A stretch of 64,000 bases of DNA from Flavobacterium psychrotrophum (GCF_003403075.1 NZ_CP031557.1:4774001-4838000), one strand, 5' to 3'; numbered from the stretch's first letter, positions 25,284 to 33,353 are shown. The notes: generated by a model not told the origin, from the sequence alone. A program made the numbers and translations.

Positions 25284-26681
25284 TTATTTTACTTGTTGCG
25301 ATATCCAGTCGCCCATAATTTTTAGCGCTGTTGGCGAAAAAGTTTCCTCTATCTCACCGTATTCTGTAGGAGCGCCTGTAGTACTGGCCTGAAAAAGGTG
25401 GTTGAGCCCCGGGATTTCCTGCGTGGTAACTTTTTTATTGCCGCTTTTTAAAGCAGCACGTTTTATGGCGTCAAGGTTTGCCTTGGGTGCTACCTGTACA
25501 TCTTTTTCTCCGTTAAGTGCCAGTATAGGGCATTTTACTTTTTCAAGAGTAGGGTAAGGGTTATAGCGTATAAAGGCTGCATACCAGGGCGATGTAATAT
25601 CGCTTATCTGTGCATCTATATAGCTGTTTACCTGAGCGTCAGGGATGCCTTTAGATATCAGCAGGGGTTTCATGTCTTTATTAAAATTAGCCTTAAGGCG
25701 CGATTTTAATATTTGCGTATCCTGCTCCTCTTTTATAAGCGTGTAGATGGCGCGGTTAATGTTGCCCAGTTTAGTAAGTTCCTCTTCGGGCATGCCATTA
25801 GCTTTACCTATAAGGTAGTTTTGCAGCATCATCAGTTCATCACCCGGTATCGCAGTACCGGCAAGCATCACTATAAAGGCAACATCAGTATTGTTACTGG
25901 CAACAATAGGTGCTATAACGCCGCCTTCGCTATGGCCTATCAGTCCTATTTTTTTTGAATTGATTTCTTTACGTGTTTTAAGGTATGCAAAAGCGGCATC
26001 GGCATCGGTAGCAAAATCCTGCGTGGTGGCATTGTCAAAGTCGCCCGTGCTTTTTGCAGTACCCCTGTCATCATAACGCAGTACGGCAATGCCCTGGCGG
26101 GTAAGGTAATCTGCTATAACAAGAAATGATTTGTGCCCTAGTATTTCCTCATTACGATCCTGGGCACCGCTGCCTGTTATTAGTATTACTGCAGGATAAT
26201 TAGTACCGCCCTGTTTTGGTAATGTAAGTGTGCCCGCAAGCGTAACGCCTGCTTTATCATTCTTAATGGTTACTTCTTCCTCATAGTAAGGATATGGTTT
26301 TACAGGATCCTGCGGACGCTTTGCGGCAACAATTGTTACTGCCTCGCGACTAAGGTCTAACGGAAGGGTATTGCCATTCTGGATGTAAGTACCTTTAATT
26401 ATTTTGCCTTCAATCGTGCCTTTATAGCTAATATTAGCCGCAGGTATTGCCATGGCAAGGGTATTGTTTTCAAAAACAGTAGTGCCTACAGGTATGCCGT
26501 TTGCATTTTGTTCAGGCACATCCATAGTTGCGGTGTATCCTGTACCTGATTTAGTAATATGGAAATCCATCTTGAATTGCCCACCGGGAAATTTAAGCAA
26601 CCCATGCCAGTCGCCGGTTATGTCCTGTGCCTGGGTAAACAGGCCTGTTATAAGTGTAAGTACTACTAATAATTTTTTCAT
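25284..26681 (-). CDS. secreted alpha/beta hydrolase (prolyl-oligopeptidase-like)
   Basis: This 465-residue protein has a signal peptide ending LFTQAQ. The N-terminal part, about residues 20-125, is a beta domain (ITGDWHGLLKFPG). The C-terminal alpha/beta hydrolase domain has nucleophile motif GHSEGG, an ITGSGAQDRNE oxyanion-like segment, catalytic Asp in LNGEKDVQV and His in GLNHLF. It probably acts as an esterase or peptidase in the periplasm. It is flanked by PH-domain and Yip1-like genes within 15 bases on each side. Confidence 0.9.
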   Translation of the reverse strand: MKKLLVVLTLITGLFTQAQDITGDWHGLLKFPGGQFKMDFHITKSGTGYTATMDVPEQNANGIPVGTTVFENNTLAMAIPAANISYKGTIEGKIIKGTYIQNGNTLPLDLSREAVTIVAAKRPQDPVKPYPYYEEEVTIKNDKAGVTLAGTLTLPKQGGTNYPAVILITGSGAQDRNEEILGHKSFLVIADYLTRQGIAVLRYDDRGTAKSTGDFDNATTQDFATDADAAFAYLKTRKEINSKKIGLIGHSEGGVIAPIVASNNTDVAFIVMLAGTAIPGDELMMLQNYLIGKANGMPEEELTKLGNINRAIYTLIKEEQDTQILKSRLKANFNKDMKPLLISKGIPDAQVNSYIDAQISDITSPWYAAFIRYNPYPTLEKVKCPILALNGEKDVQVAPKANLDAIKRAALKSGNKKVTTQEIPGLNHLFQASTTGAPTEYGEIEETFSPTALKIMGDWISQQVK

Positions 26682-26690
26682 GGTTGTGTA

Positions 26691-27263
26691 TTATGGGATT
26701 AATGAAATTAATATTCCGGAAAGCGTATTGGCTATAATAACGGCAAGTATAAATAAAATTGTAAACCAGGTGCTTTTGTAATAGGTAGCCACCTTAAAGC
26801 CATTGTATAATAATGCCATAGACCATATAAGCAGCCCTATGGTTATGAAACTCACTATCATCAAAAGCGCATAATCGGTATTGCTAAAATGTATTTCTTT
26901 CAGGTCTTTTGGTGGTGTTGCCGGTATAACATCAGCCAGAAAATTGTCGATGTTAGCCAGTGGCAGCAGATAAAACGGAATGCGTGCTATAAGTGAAGCA
27001 TTTAAAATGTCTACCGGCCTTGTTTTTTTATTTGCAAAAAGGCCAAGAATCATCAGCAGGATTGCAATACTGCCCACGATAATGATGTTTTCTAGTAACG
27101 GTTGCCATATTTCAGTTGCTACACCCGGGTATATATTAAGCATTGCGGTAAAGCGGCAGTTTAGCAGCCATGCTACTACACTGCCCGCTATCATGGCCGC
27201 GGTGCCAATTAACAGCAATTTATTTTCAGGTGTTTTTTCAAACGGATTGTAAAGTAACTTCAT
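26691..27263 (-). CDS. Yip1-like five-helix membrane protein
   Basis: This 190-residue protein has five hydrophobic segments. The motif MALLYNGFKVATYYKST near the end matches the bacterial Yip1 domain pattern. An amphipathic N-terminus, KLLYNPFEKTPENK, precedes the first helix. Bacterial Yip1 proteins have no settled function. It lies between the DUF2089 regulator and the hydrolase with gaps of about ten bases, so all are probably one transcript. Confidence 0.72.
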   Translation of the reverse strand: MKLLYNPFEKTPENKLLLIGTAAMIAGSVVAWLLNCRFTAMLNIYPGVATEIWQPLLENIIIVGSIAILLMILGLFANKKTRPVDILNASLIARIPFYLLPLANIDNFLADVIPATPPKDLKEIHFSNTDYALLMIVSFITIGLLIWSMALLYNGFKVATYYKSTWFTILFILAVIIANTLSGILISLIP

Positions 27264-27274
27264 GTGCGGGTAGG

Positions 27275-27547
27275 TTAGTGTATGGCTTTTATCTTGGCAA
27301 TAAGATCATCCAGGCGGTTACGCACTGTGGGGTAACTTACCCCTGTAAGTGCTGCCATTTCTTTAAGGCTGCCGCCGTTTATTACGAAGTGTATGATAAA
27401 CTCCTGCTCGTCTTCGGTAAGCTTTGCAAGCGATGGTAGTGTAAAGTTACCCGATACCTGCGTACTGCAAACAGGGCAGCTAAGCTGCGATACCTGTAAG
27501 CTTTCGCTACAGGCAGGGCAGGAGGTGGGCAGTTTTGGTTTTCGCAT
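27275..27547 (-). CDS. DUF2089-type zinc-ribbon/HTH protein
   Basis: This 90-residue protein has two CxxC pairs (CPAC and CPVC) forming a zinc ribbon at the N-terminus. A C-terminal helix-turn-helix follows (LKEMAALTGVSYPTVRNRLDDLIAKI), as in DUF2089 proteins. It is likely a DNA-binding regulator of the operon it heads. The ATG at 27547 is chosen because the earlier in-frame TTG at 27568 lies inside the -7 promoter box. It starts a run of five - strand genes down to 22913. Confidence 0.85.
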   Translation of the reverse strand: MRKPKLPTSCPACSESLQVSQLSCPVCSTQVSGNFTLPSLAKLTEDEQEFIIHFVINGGSLKEMAALTGVSYPTVRNRLDDLIAKIKAIH

Positions 27548-27565
27548 AATTACGTTTTGTGAACC

Positions 27566-27573
27566 CAAATTTA
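27566..27573 (-). promoter_or_regulatory. -7 box TAAATTTG for the DUF2089 operon
   Basis: Exact TAnnTTTG match on the - strand, 18 bases before the ATG at 27547. Confidence 0.65.
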
Positions 27574-27676
27574 AATAAAATTAAAATACTGTTTAATAAA
27601 ATTTAATATTTTTTTACTTAAGTGTATCTTTTAGTCATCGCTTTATCCAAGGTAAAATTTCATTTGCTTAATTTTT

Positions 27677-27784
27677 GCCACGAATTCCTCGAATTTTCAC
27701 AAATTTTTATTCCGCGTTAAATCACTTTGAATATAACAAATTTAATTATTCCTGAAATTTGTGAAAATTCAAGGAATTCGTGGC
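27677..27784. repeat. long foldback repeat with 30-base arms
   Basis: Arms 27677-27706 and 27755-27784 are inverted copies with a single mismatch; the outer ends read GCCACGAATTCC. The 48-base centre is AT rich. A related half-element is at 37402. Together with AT-rich flanks it fills the gap between the divergent DUF2089 and DUF2721 genes; no other gene is seen in 27574-27851. Confidence 0.85.
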
Positions 27785-27851
27785 TTATTTTTTATGGTAT
27801 GTTTGCCTTGTCACTTTATTTACCATCATAACATATACGTGCTATATTTAC

Positions 27852-27859
27852 TATATTTG
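27852..27859 (+). promoter_or_regulatory. -7 box TATATTTG for the DUF2721 gene
   Basis: Exact TAnnTTTG match 20 bases before the ATG at 27880. Confidence 0.65.
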
Positions 27860-27879
27860 GCTTATAAACTAACCTTTTG

Positions 27880-28293
27880 ATGGAACTCTCAATACAAACA
27901 CCTGCACTGCTTTTTTCTGCTACATCGCTTATTTTATTGGCTTATACAAACCGTTTTCTTACCATAGCCGGTATTGTACGCGGATTAAAGGTAAGCTATG
28001 AGCAAAACCAGACAAAAAGTATATTGCTGGAAATAGATAACCTTAACCTGCGCCTTACTTTAATAAGGCACATGCAGATGTATGGGGTTTTAAGCCTGTT
28101 CTTTTCGGTTTTTGCAATGATGCTGTTGTTCTTTAACCTTGAGCAATGGGGTATGTATGCTTTTGGGTTTAGCCTGCTGCTTTTACTGGCATCATTAGGT
28201 GTTTCTTTTTGGGAAATAAGTATTTCGGTACGGGCACTACGAGTGCACCTCAGCGACCTAATCGAAGAGGCAAAAAAGCATAAGCTTTCCTGA
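27880..28293 (+). CDS. DUF2721-family membrane protein
   Basis: This 137-residue protein has an N-terminal membrane segment (about residues 7-22), then RFLTIAGIVRGLK, a polar helix, and two later membrane segments near 66-84 and 89-108. The order fits DUF2721. The C-terminus is basic and soluble. The ATG at 27880 follows an unlikely TTG one codon earlier. Function is unknown. Confidence 0.8.
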   Translation: MELSIQTPALLFSATSLILLAYTNRFLTIAGIVRGLKVSYEQNQTKSILLEIDNLNLRLTLIRHMQMYGVLSLFFSVFAMMLLFFNLEQWGMYAFGFSLLLLLASLGVSFWEISISVRALRVHLSDLIEEAKKHKLS

Positions 28294-28316
28294 TTTGTAT
28301 AATGGTAAATGACAGG

Positions 28317-28877
28317 CTACTTAATTGTCATCCAGTCGCTCTTTGTATTCAGCTTTTTCAGTTTTCCGGCGGCATCAATATCCCTGTATTCAGCAATAAG
28401 GCTGTCATTTTTTGTTTCAAAAATAAAGTCGCGATTGTTTAACTCATCCATAATAAATTCGCCTCCTGCCAGCAGGTCCTGGTAAATACTAATGTTAGGG
28501 TAGTGTTGTAAAATATCTTTGGCGCTGCTGCGGGCAGTAATTCCTTTATTATCTTTAAAGTTATGGTCAAATACTATTATGGCTATAATACTGTCTGTAT
28601 CTATGGCAGGCATCAGGGCAAAAAGCCGCTTGCCTTTATAGCTGTAATCATAAGCTAAGCCACCGCCATCATAATGGTATAGAAAAGCATCTACACCCGT
28701 ACTGTCAAGACCGTTTAAATGATGAGAGTTATGTGCTATGCGGCTGCCCACTTTAATAGGGCCGAGCGCGCTTTTTGTAATAGGAAAGGTGTGGTAGGCA
28801 AAGGTATTATTAGGCTTATTATGTTGTGTGCACGAACATAATATGGCCATAGCTGCGCTTAGGATAATTTTTTTCAC
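28317..28877 (-). CDS. lipoprotein, unknown function
   Basis: This 186-residue protein has a lipoprotein signal ending LCSC, with Cys at 16. Its body includes an LGPIKVGSRI segment and mixed beta strands, faintly like DUF1131-type lipoproteins. No catalytic motif is seen. It is convergent with the DUF2721 gene and divergent from the EamA gene. Confidence 0.68.
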   Translation of the reverse strand: MKKIILSAAMAILCSCTQHNKPNNTFAYHTFPITKSALGPIKVGSRIAHNSHHLNGLDSTGVDAFLYHYDGGGLAYDYSYKGKRLFALMPAIDTDSIIAIIVFDHNFKDNKGITARSSAKDILQHYPNISIYQDLLAGGEFIMDELNNRDFIFETKNDSLIAEYRDIDAAGKLKKLNTKSDWMTIK

Positions 28878-28965
28878 GACGGTTTGGTTGTTGGTTTGTG
28901 TGTCAAATATAACATAAGGAAACTATTTTTTAAAGTTTTATAAACAAATTTCCAAATCAATGCCC

Positions 28966-28973
28966 TAACTTTG
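28966..28973 (+). promoter_or_regulatory. -7 box TAACTTTG for the EamA transporter gene
   Basis: Exact TAnnTTTG match 21 bases before the ATG at 28995. It covers the in-frame TTG at 28971. Confidence 0.65.
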
Positions 28974-28994
28974 CCCGCTTTTTTAAATTATAAT

Positions 28995-29888
28995 ATGGGC
29001 AATAACAATACATTAAAAGGGGTAATCCTGGTAGGGCTGGGTGCTGCAAGCTATGGCCTGCTGGCTACATTTGTAAAACTGGCTTATGCCGAAGGTTACA
29101 CCACAGCCGAGGTTACTGCATCGCAAATGGCACTGGGCATACTAAGCGTGTCGCTTATCAATCTTTTCCGTAAAAACAAAACTACCGAAGCCACAAAAGC
29201 TACGGGCAAAAATAAATTATACCTTATGCTGGCCGGTACCTCTACAGGGTTTACCAGCGTGTTTTATTATCTTGGGGTAAAGTACATACCGGTATCTGTA
29301 GGGATCGTATTGCTAATGCAAAGTGTATGGATGGGCGTACTTGCTGAATGGATGATAACAAAGCAGCCGCCTACACTTAAAAAAATATTGGCAGTACTTG
29401 TTGTACTTGGTGGAACCGTACTTGCAACCAATCTTATTAATGCCGATGAAATGCCAGACTGGCGCGGTATTGCATGGGGAATGGCTGCAGCGCTAAGCTA
29501 TACCATAACCATGTTTGCCGGTAACCGTATTGCGGTAAACCTGCCTGCCCCAAAACGCAGCCTCTTTATGTTGCTGGGTGGGGCAGTAGTGGTACTGACG
29601 TTTACCGCTATAACCTGGCCGGGCTATTTTAATTTCCAGATACTTTATACCTGGGGTATACCACTGTCGCTTTTTGGTACACTGTTGCCACCATTGTTCA
29701 TGAATGCCGGTTTCCCGAAGGTGAGTATGGGGCTGGGCAGTATCGTTTCGGCTATTGAGTTACCGGTATCTGTTACTATGGCTTATATCTTTTTACACGA
29801 AACCGTAAGTAACACACAGTGGGCGGGTATTACACTAATATTGGCAGCCATAGTTTTAATGAATATTTCACTTAAAAGAAAAGCATAA
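28995..29888 (+). CDS. EamA-family (DMT) transporter
   Basis: This 297-residue protein has ten hydrophobic segments in two EamA repeats. Typical pieces are GLGAASYGLLATFVKLAY at the start, YLGVKYIPVSVGIVLLMQSVW in the first repeat and ELPVSVTMAYIFLHE in the second. The family exports amino acids, nucleotides or other metabolites across the inner membrane; the substrate cannot be told. The start at 28995 is chosen because the promoter covers the earlier TTG. Confidence 0.9.
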   Translation: MGNNNTLKGVILVGLGAASYGLLATFVKLAYAEGYTTAEVTASQMALGILSVSLINLFRKNKTTEATKATGKNKLYLMLAGTSTGFTSVFYYLGVKYIPVSVGIVLLMQSVWMGVLAEWMITKQPPTLKKILAVLVVLGGTVLATNLINADEMPDWRGIAWGMAAALSYTITMFAGNRIAVNLPAPKRSLFMLLGGAVVVLTFTAITWPGYFNFQILYTWGIPLSLFGTLLPPLFMNAGFPKVSMGLGSIVSAIELPVSVTMAYIFLHETVSNTQWAGITLILAAIVLMNISLKRKA

Positions 29889-29892
29889 CTGC

Positions 29893-29900
29893 TACCTTTG
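29893..29900 (+). promoter_or_regulatory. -7 box TACCTTTG for the DoxX-like gene
   Basis: Exact TAnnTTTG match, five bases after the EamA stop and 15 before the ATG at 29916. It again covers an in-frame TTG (29898). Confidence 0.6.
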
Positions 29901-29915
29901 GGTAAAAAGCTATTT

Positions 29916-30269
29916 ATGCAATTACCCTGGCACCTTTATGTAATGGCGGCAATATACTTTTTTGCAGGCGTTAACCACTTCAGGGTGCCACGCCTGTATT
30001 TGCGTATCATCCCGCCATCATTACCTAACCCAAAGTTGCTGAATTATATTAGCGGCGCGGCAGAGGTACTGCTTGGTATTGCATTATGCATCCCGGTCGT
30101 AAGCCATATTGCTGCGTGGGGTATTATAGCCCTGCTTGTTGCCGTTTTTCCGGCTAATATTTATATGGTAACCAATCCTAAAGCCGCAATGAAAATGCCA
30201 AAATGGCTTTTACTATTGCGCCTGCCTATGCAAATTTTGCTCATTTACTGGGCATGGCTCTATACTTAA
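29916..30269 (+). CDS. DoxX-like membrane protein
   Basis: This 117-residue protein has four hydrophobic segments and the DoxX-like opening YVMAAIYFFAGVNHFRVPRLYLRIIPP, split by the conserved Asn-His. Another typical piece is SGAAEVLLGIAL. DoxX-like proteins are linked to oxidoreductases and stress in some bacteria. The gene may be expressed from its own -7 box or by read-through from the transporter upstream. Confidence 0.8.
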   Translation: MQLPWHLYVMAAIYFFAGVNHFRVPRLYLRIIPPSLPNPKLLNYISGAAEVLLGIALCIPVVSHIAAWGIIALLVAVFPANIYMVTNPKAAMKMPKWLLLLRLPMQILLIYWAWLYT

Positions 30270-30414
30270 AGGGCTTTGTTGCATTGCTAAAAACCTGCTC
30301 TTTTTAATTGTTTTTTGCGAAATTTATAAAAAGAAATTAAAAAACAAGGTTCGCCAAAACACTCTTTTACCATTTCGGGAAAAATAGTGCCTGCTGCATA
30401 TTTCATTACTTTTT

Positions 30415-30445
30415 TTATTAATATTGAAAGAAGCAATATTAATAA
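30415..30445. promoter_or_regulatory. inverted repeat with 12-base arms, candidate operator
   Basis: Arms TTATTAATATTG (30415-30426) and CAATATTAATAA (30434-30445) pair perfectly around AAAGAAG, 33 bases before the ATG at 30478. The position and symmetry suggest a protein-binding site or a 5' RNA hairpin. The rest of the 208-base gap shows nothing else clear. Confidence 0.5.
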
Positions 30446-30477
30446 TTTAAAGTACTATTTGATTAATTTTTCAGGTG

Positions 30478-30750
30478 ATGAAAAAGAGTAGCCGTGCAGC
30501 ATTAGACAGGGAAGCGTTAGACCGTATTGTAACGCTGGCCCAGGAAGAGAAAAAGCCTTTTGAAGAGATTAAAGCCCAATTTGGCTTATCTGAAAAGGAA
30601 GTTACTGATATTATGAAGCAAAAATTATCACACGATGATTTTGAGCTGTGGAAGAAAAAAACGGCTGCTAAAAAACCTAAGCCTAAGCCGATCAATGCTA
30701 TTGTAGACGATGAACTCGACTCTAAGTACTATATACGCAATAAGTTTTAA
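30478..30750 (+). CDS. DUF2805/TIGR03643-type small protein
   Basis: This 90-residue basic protein has a helix-turn-helix-like first half (LDREALDRIVTLAQEEKKPF, then IKAQFGLSEKEVTDIMKQKL) and a Lys/Pro-rich linker (KKPKPKP). It matches the pattern of the DUF2805 family. DNA binding is plausible but unproven. The ATG at 30478 is preferred over the overlapping GTG one codon before. An inverted repeat lies just upstream. Confidence 0.78.
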   Translation: MKKSSRAALDREALDRIVTLAQEEKKPFEEIKAQFGLSEKEVTDIMKQKLSHDDFELWKKKTAAKKPKPKPINAIVDDELDSKYYIRNKF

Positions 30751-30780
30751 ATAAGCCTTGATTAAATGAGTTTGTAATGT

Positions 30781-30820
30781 AACAGGCACAGTAGTTTTAT
30801 AGAAAACTACTGTGCCTGTT
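30781..30820. terminator. long perfect hairpin between convergent genes
   Basis: An 18-base perfect stem (30781-30798 with 30803-30820, ends AACAGGCACAG and CTGTGCCTGTT) closes on a four-base loop ATAG. It lies between the DUF2805 gene and the convergent MarC gene. No T tract follows on either strand beyond the stem, so it may end transcription both ways or act as an RNA stabiliser. Confidence 0.65.
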
Positions 30821-30862
30821 GTAATATTACGGTCGATCTTTAGAATAGATAAAAAGATAGCT

Positions 30863-31495
30863 TTAAGGTGCCAAAATAGACTTTACGATATTTACTACAG
30901 AACTGATAATGTATTGCACCCCAATGGCAACGGTTATGAAACCGATAATGCGCGAAATGGCTACAATACCGGATGCACCCAGTATGCGGGAAAGATAGTG
31001 CGCACTGCGCAGCATTAAAAATATGACAAGCGCTACAGATGCCATTGCGCCCACGGCAATAACTTTTTCTATTACAGCAGGGTAATCAGGGTACATGGCT
31101 ATAAGCAGCGATATACTGCCGGGTCCGGCAAGCATGGGTATGGCAAGTGGCGATAGCGCAATGTCATTACGTCTTTGGGCATCCTGTTCTACTTCTTTGT
31201 GTACCCCGCGGCCTTTGTTAAAACGGCGGTTAAGTAATGAAAATCCACTGTTCACGATGATGAATCCGCCCGCTATGCGAAGGGCATCTATACTGATGCC
31301 AAAAAAACTAAGGGCATACTGGCCAATAAAAAAAGCGACTAAAAGTATGATGAATACATTAATGGCGGTCCAGAACGAGATGCGCTGGCGTTCTTTTACA
31401 GAGTCATCCTGGGTAAGGCCCACAAAAATTGGCACTGCGCCCAGTGGGTTAATAACAGAAAATAAGGCTCCAAAAATGTAGATGAATAATTCCAT
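30863..31495 (-). CDS. MarC-family integral membrane protein
   Basis: This 210-residue protein has six hydrophobic segments. The MarC/YhcE opening IFGALFSVINPLGAVPIFVGLT and the middle ALSPLAIPMLAGPGSISLLI are clear family marks. MarC is named from the multiple-antibiotic-resistance locus but has no proven role in it. Transport of amino acids or similar is only suggested for relatives. It stands alone and converges on the DUF2805 gene. Confidence 0.92.
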   Translation of the reverse strand: MELFIYIFGALFSVINPLGAVPIFVGLTQDDSVKERQRISFWTAINVFIILLVAFFIGQYALSFFGISIDALRIAGGFIIVNSGFSLLNRRFNKGRGVHKEVEQDAQRRNDIALSPLAIPMLAGPGSISLLIAMYPDYPAVIEKVIAVGAMASVALVIFLMLRSAHYLSRILGASGIVAISRIIGFITVAIGVQYIISSVVNIVKSILAP

Positions 31496-31538
31496 TCGAT
31501 AAGTTTAGCTAAAAGTAAAGATACAGGTTTTGGATAAA

Positions 31539-32069
31539 TTATGGCTTTGCCAAATCATTAATTGTACCCTCTTCATAGTAACATATTGCTAACTGCGGGC
31601 GGGTTTCAAACATAAGTGTTTCGTAGCCTGCCTTTTGTTCTGTATCTAAAGATACGAGATAACAATTATTTACAATGCCCAGATAGTTTAGAAGTGGGGA
31701 GTATAATGTAATGCCCACCTTGTGTCGGGAACTGTCTGTAATATCTGTATTAATAATATCAAGCCTGTAACCCGTAAAAGGAAAAAATGTACTGCCCAGC
31801 ACATCAGTAAAGCGGTAAAAACTGCCCTTTAGCTGCTCTATGTAACTGTTTGCAGCCATACCGGTTAAAAAGTGCAGCTGCTCTGCCTTTGGGTTTTCGG
31901 CAAGAAGCTCCCTAAAAGAATTCTTTGGGTTTTGAATATCGTTAAAAAGCTGTTGCTGCATAAGGTATTCGCGGTAGGTATCTTCAAAAATATACCTGTC
32001 CCAGGCTGCAGTGGCGGTACTGTCTATAACTACACGATATGCAAGCCGTATTTTAGGATAATGTGCCAT
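31539..32069 (-). CDS. conserved hypothetical cytoplasmic protein
   Basis: This 176-residue protein has no signal or membrane segment and no motif that I recognise. It has several aromatic-rich stretches (FYRFTDVLGSTFFPFTGYRL) and ends GTINDLAKP. The ATG at 32069 is chosen because the -7 box at 32117-32124 (- strand) excludes the earlier TTG starts. A hairpin lies in its leader. It is 44 bases before the MarC gene on the same strand. Confidence 0.62.
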   Translation of the reverse strand: MAHYPKIRLAYRVVIDSTATAAWDRYIFEDTYREYLMQQQLFNDIQNPKNSFRELLAENPKAEQLHFLTGMAANSYIEQLKGSFYRFTDVLGSTFFPFTGYRLDIINTDITDSSRHKVGITLYSPLLNYLGIVNNCYLVSLDTEQKAGYETLMFETRPQLAICYYEEGTINDLAKP

Positions 32070-32093
32070 AAGTACTAAACCATATAAAAACGA

Positions 32094-32115
32094 AAAGAGG
32101 GAACCACCCCTCTTT
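32094..32115 (-). promoter_or_regulatory. hairpin at the mRNA 5' end of the hypothetical gene
   Basis: Arms AAAGAGGG and CCCTCTTT (32094-32101 and 32108-32115) enclose six bases. The -7 box just upstream (32117-32124, - strand) would start transcription about inside the outer arm, so the transcript would open with or next to this stem. Confidence 0.45.
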
Positions 32116-32116
32116 C

Positions 32117-32124
32117 CAAATATA
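32117..32124 (-). promoter_or_regulatory. -7 box TATATTTG (- strand)
   Basis: Exact TAnnTTTG match 47 bases before the ATG at 32069. Confidence 0.6.
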
Positions 32125-32153
32125 CAAATAACCAACAATAAAACACCAGGATG

Positions 32154-33164
32154 TTACCTGATTGTCATTTTCTTACTTTCTTCAAAAGTACCGTTAGGGT
32201 TTGTAACGGTAACTTTATAAATGTAATTTCCACTGCTCAGGCCGCCCCTGTTTAGGGTAATGTTATTTTCTCCGGCTTTCATACTGCCGTTATACGCATT
32301 TAGCACATTACGGCCTGTAAGGTCAAATACAACCATTTTTACGTCACTGTCAAACTCCAGGTTTAGCGGTAGCGTGGTAGCATCTATAAACGGGTTAGGA
32401 TAGTTTTGCTGTATGGCATACTTATTTTTAGTGTAGGCTTCAACACCTGCCGTAGGCCCATTTACATAAATATTATGGTTCAGTATAAAACCATCGGCTA
32501 CGCTGCCGGTAACTGTGCTTAGCTCCAGGTTGGCGCTGTCATCGCTAAATACATTGTCATTAGCATTGTAAGTGTAACCACTCATGCCTTTTGTATAACC
32601 ATAAGCTGTGGCAGCATTAACCTGTACTACGGCACTGTTAGTACCTTCAGGAAAAGATATTTGTGTTATGAGCAGCGATGTGCCTGCTGCATTATAAATA
32701 TGTACGTGTATGTGTGTGGCCCGGCTGGTATACCAACCGGGAAATATTGATGTAAAGCTTACGAGCCCGTTAGCATCTGTAGTTTGCCTGCCGCGCAAAA
32801 AGTGTACGGTAGTATAATTGGTACTCTGCATTTGTGTGCCGCCATACTCACTGTAGTTACCGTCTTTATCGCAGTGCCAAATGTCTACGAGCGCACCCTG
32901 TAGTGCGCTGCACGATGCATTTTTGTTCAGGACGTTAATATTAATGGTAAATGCTATCCCTGTACGGCCTGCTGTAATATCAGTACGTACAAGGCTTGCG
33001 GGCGTAATGGTAGGAAAAGGTCCGGCCGTTTCTGACGGCGATACCGTACAGGCTGCCATCTCCTCAGTTTCCGTTTCGCCATTACCGGCCCTTAGCAATG
33101 ATGGCGCCGCCACCGCCATGCCCAGAAACCCCAGGCTGTTTCTTAAAAATGTTTTTCTTTCCAT
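32154..33164 (-). CDS. secreted intradiol ring-cleavage dioxygenase with T9SS sorting domain
   Basis: This 336-residue protein has an export signal (MERKTFLRNSLGFLGMAVAA). The dioxygenase domain, about residues 40-215, has all four iron ligands visible: Tyr104 (GNYSEYGG), Tyr145 (PGWYTSR), His151 and His153 (THIHVHI). A C-terminal type IX secretion sorting domain follows at about 255-336 (YAIQQNYPNPF, DLTGRNV, LSSGNYIYKV). It should be an extracellular enzyme that cleaves a catechol-like ring. The signal start resembles a Tat motif with Lys for the second Arg. It is monocistronic with its own -7 box. Confidence 0.9.
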   Translation of the reverse strand: MERKTFLRNSLGFLGMAVAAPSLLRAGNGETETEEMAACTVSPSETAGPFPTITPASLVRTDITAGRTGIAFTININVLNKNASCSALQGALVDIWHCDKDGNYSEYGGTQMQSTNYTTVHFLRGRQTTDANGLVSFTSIFPGWYTSRATHIHVHIYNAAGTSLLITQISFPEGTNSAVVQVNAATAYGYTKGMSGYTYNANDNVFSDDSANLELSTVTGSVADGFILNHNIYVNGPTAGVEAYTKNKYAIQQNYPNPFIDATTLPLNLEFDSDVKMVVFDLTGRNVLNAYNGSMKAGENNITLNRGGLSSGNYIYKVTVTNPNGTFEESKKMTIR

Positions 33165-33192
33165 CGTAGTCGTCTTTTGTTTCTCCGTAAAG

Positions 33193-33200
33193 CAAATATA
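33193..33200 (-). promoter_or_regulatory. -7 box TATATTTG for the dioxygenase gene
   Basis: Exact TAnnTTTG match on the - strand, 28 bases before the ATG at 33164. The gap from 33201 to 33353 holds nothing else clear. Confidence 0.6.
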
Positions 33201-33353
33201 AAGTCAGTTTTATATTGTTTAGGTTTTTAGCGGTAAATGGAAATTATCCTGCGGTGAATGTTAAATTATATGAGTTTAGTGTGAGTTTTTGTGTTAAATA
33301 TGAATTATATATGTAGGAAGCTTTCTCTTGTAAAGATTGGTTGGCATAAAAAA

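Noticed and set aside
22024..30818. 16-base match (AAAACTACTGTGCCTG) between 22024 and the hairpin at 30803
   Set aside because: One match of this length is expected by chance in a window of this size, and the first copy is at the end of a coding region.
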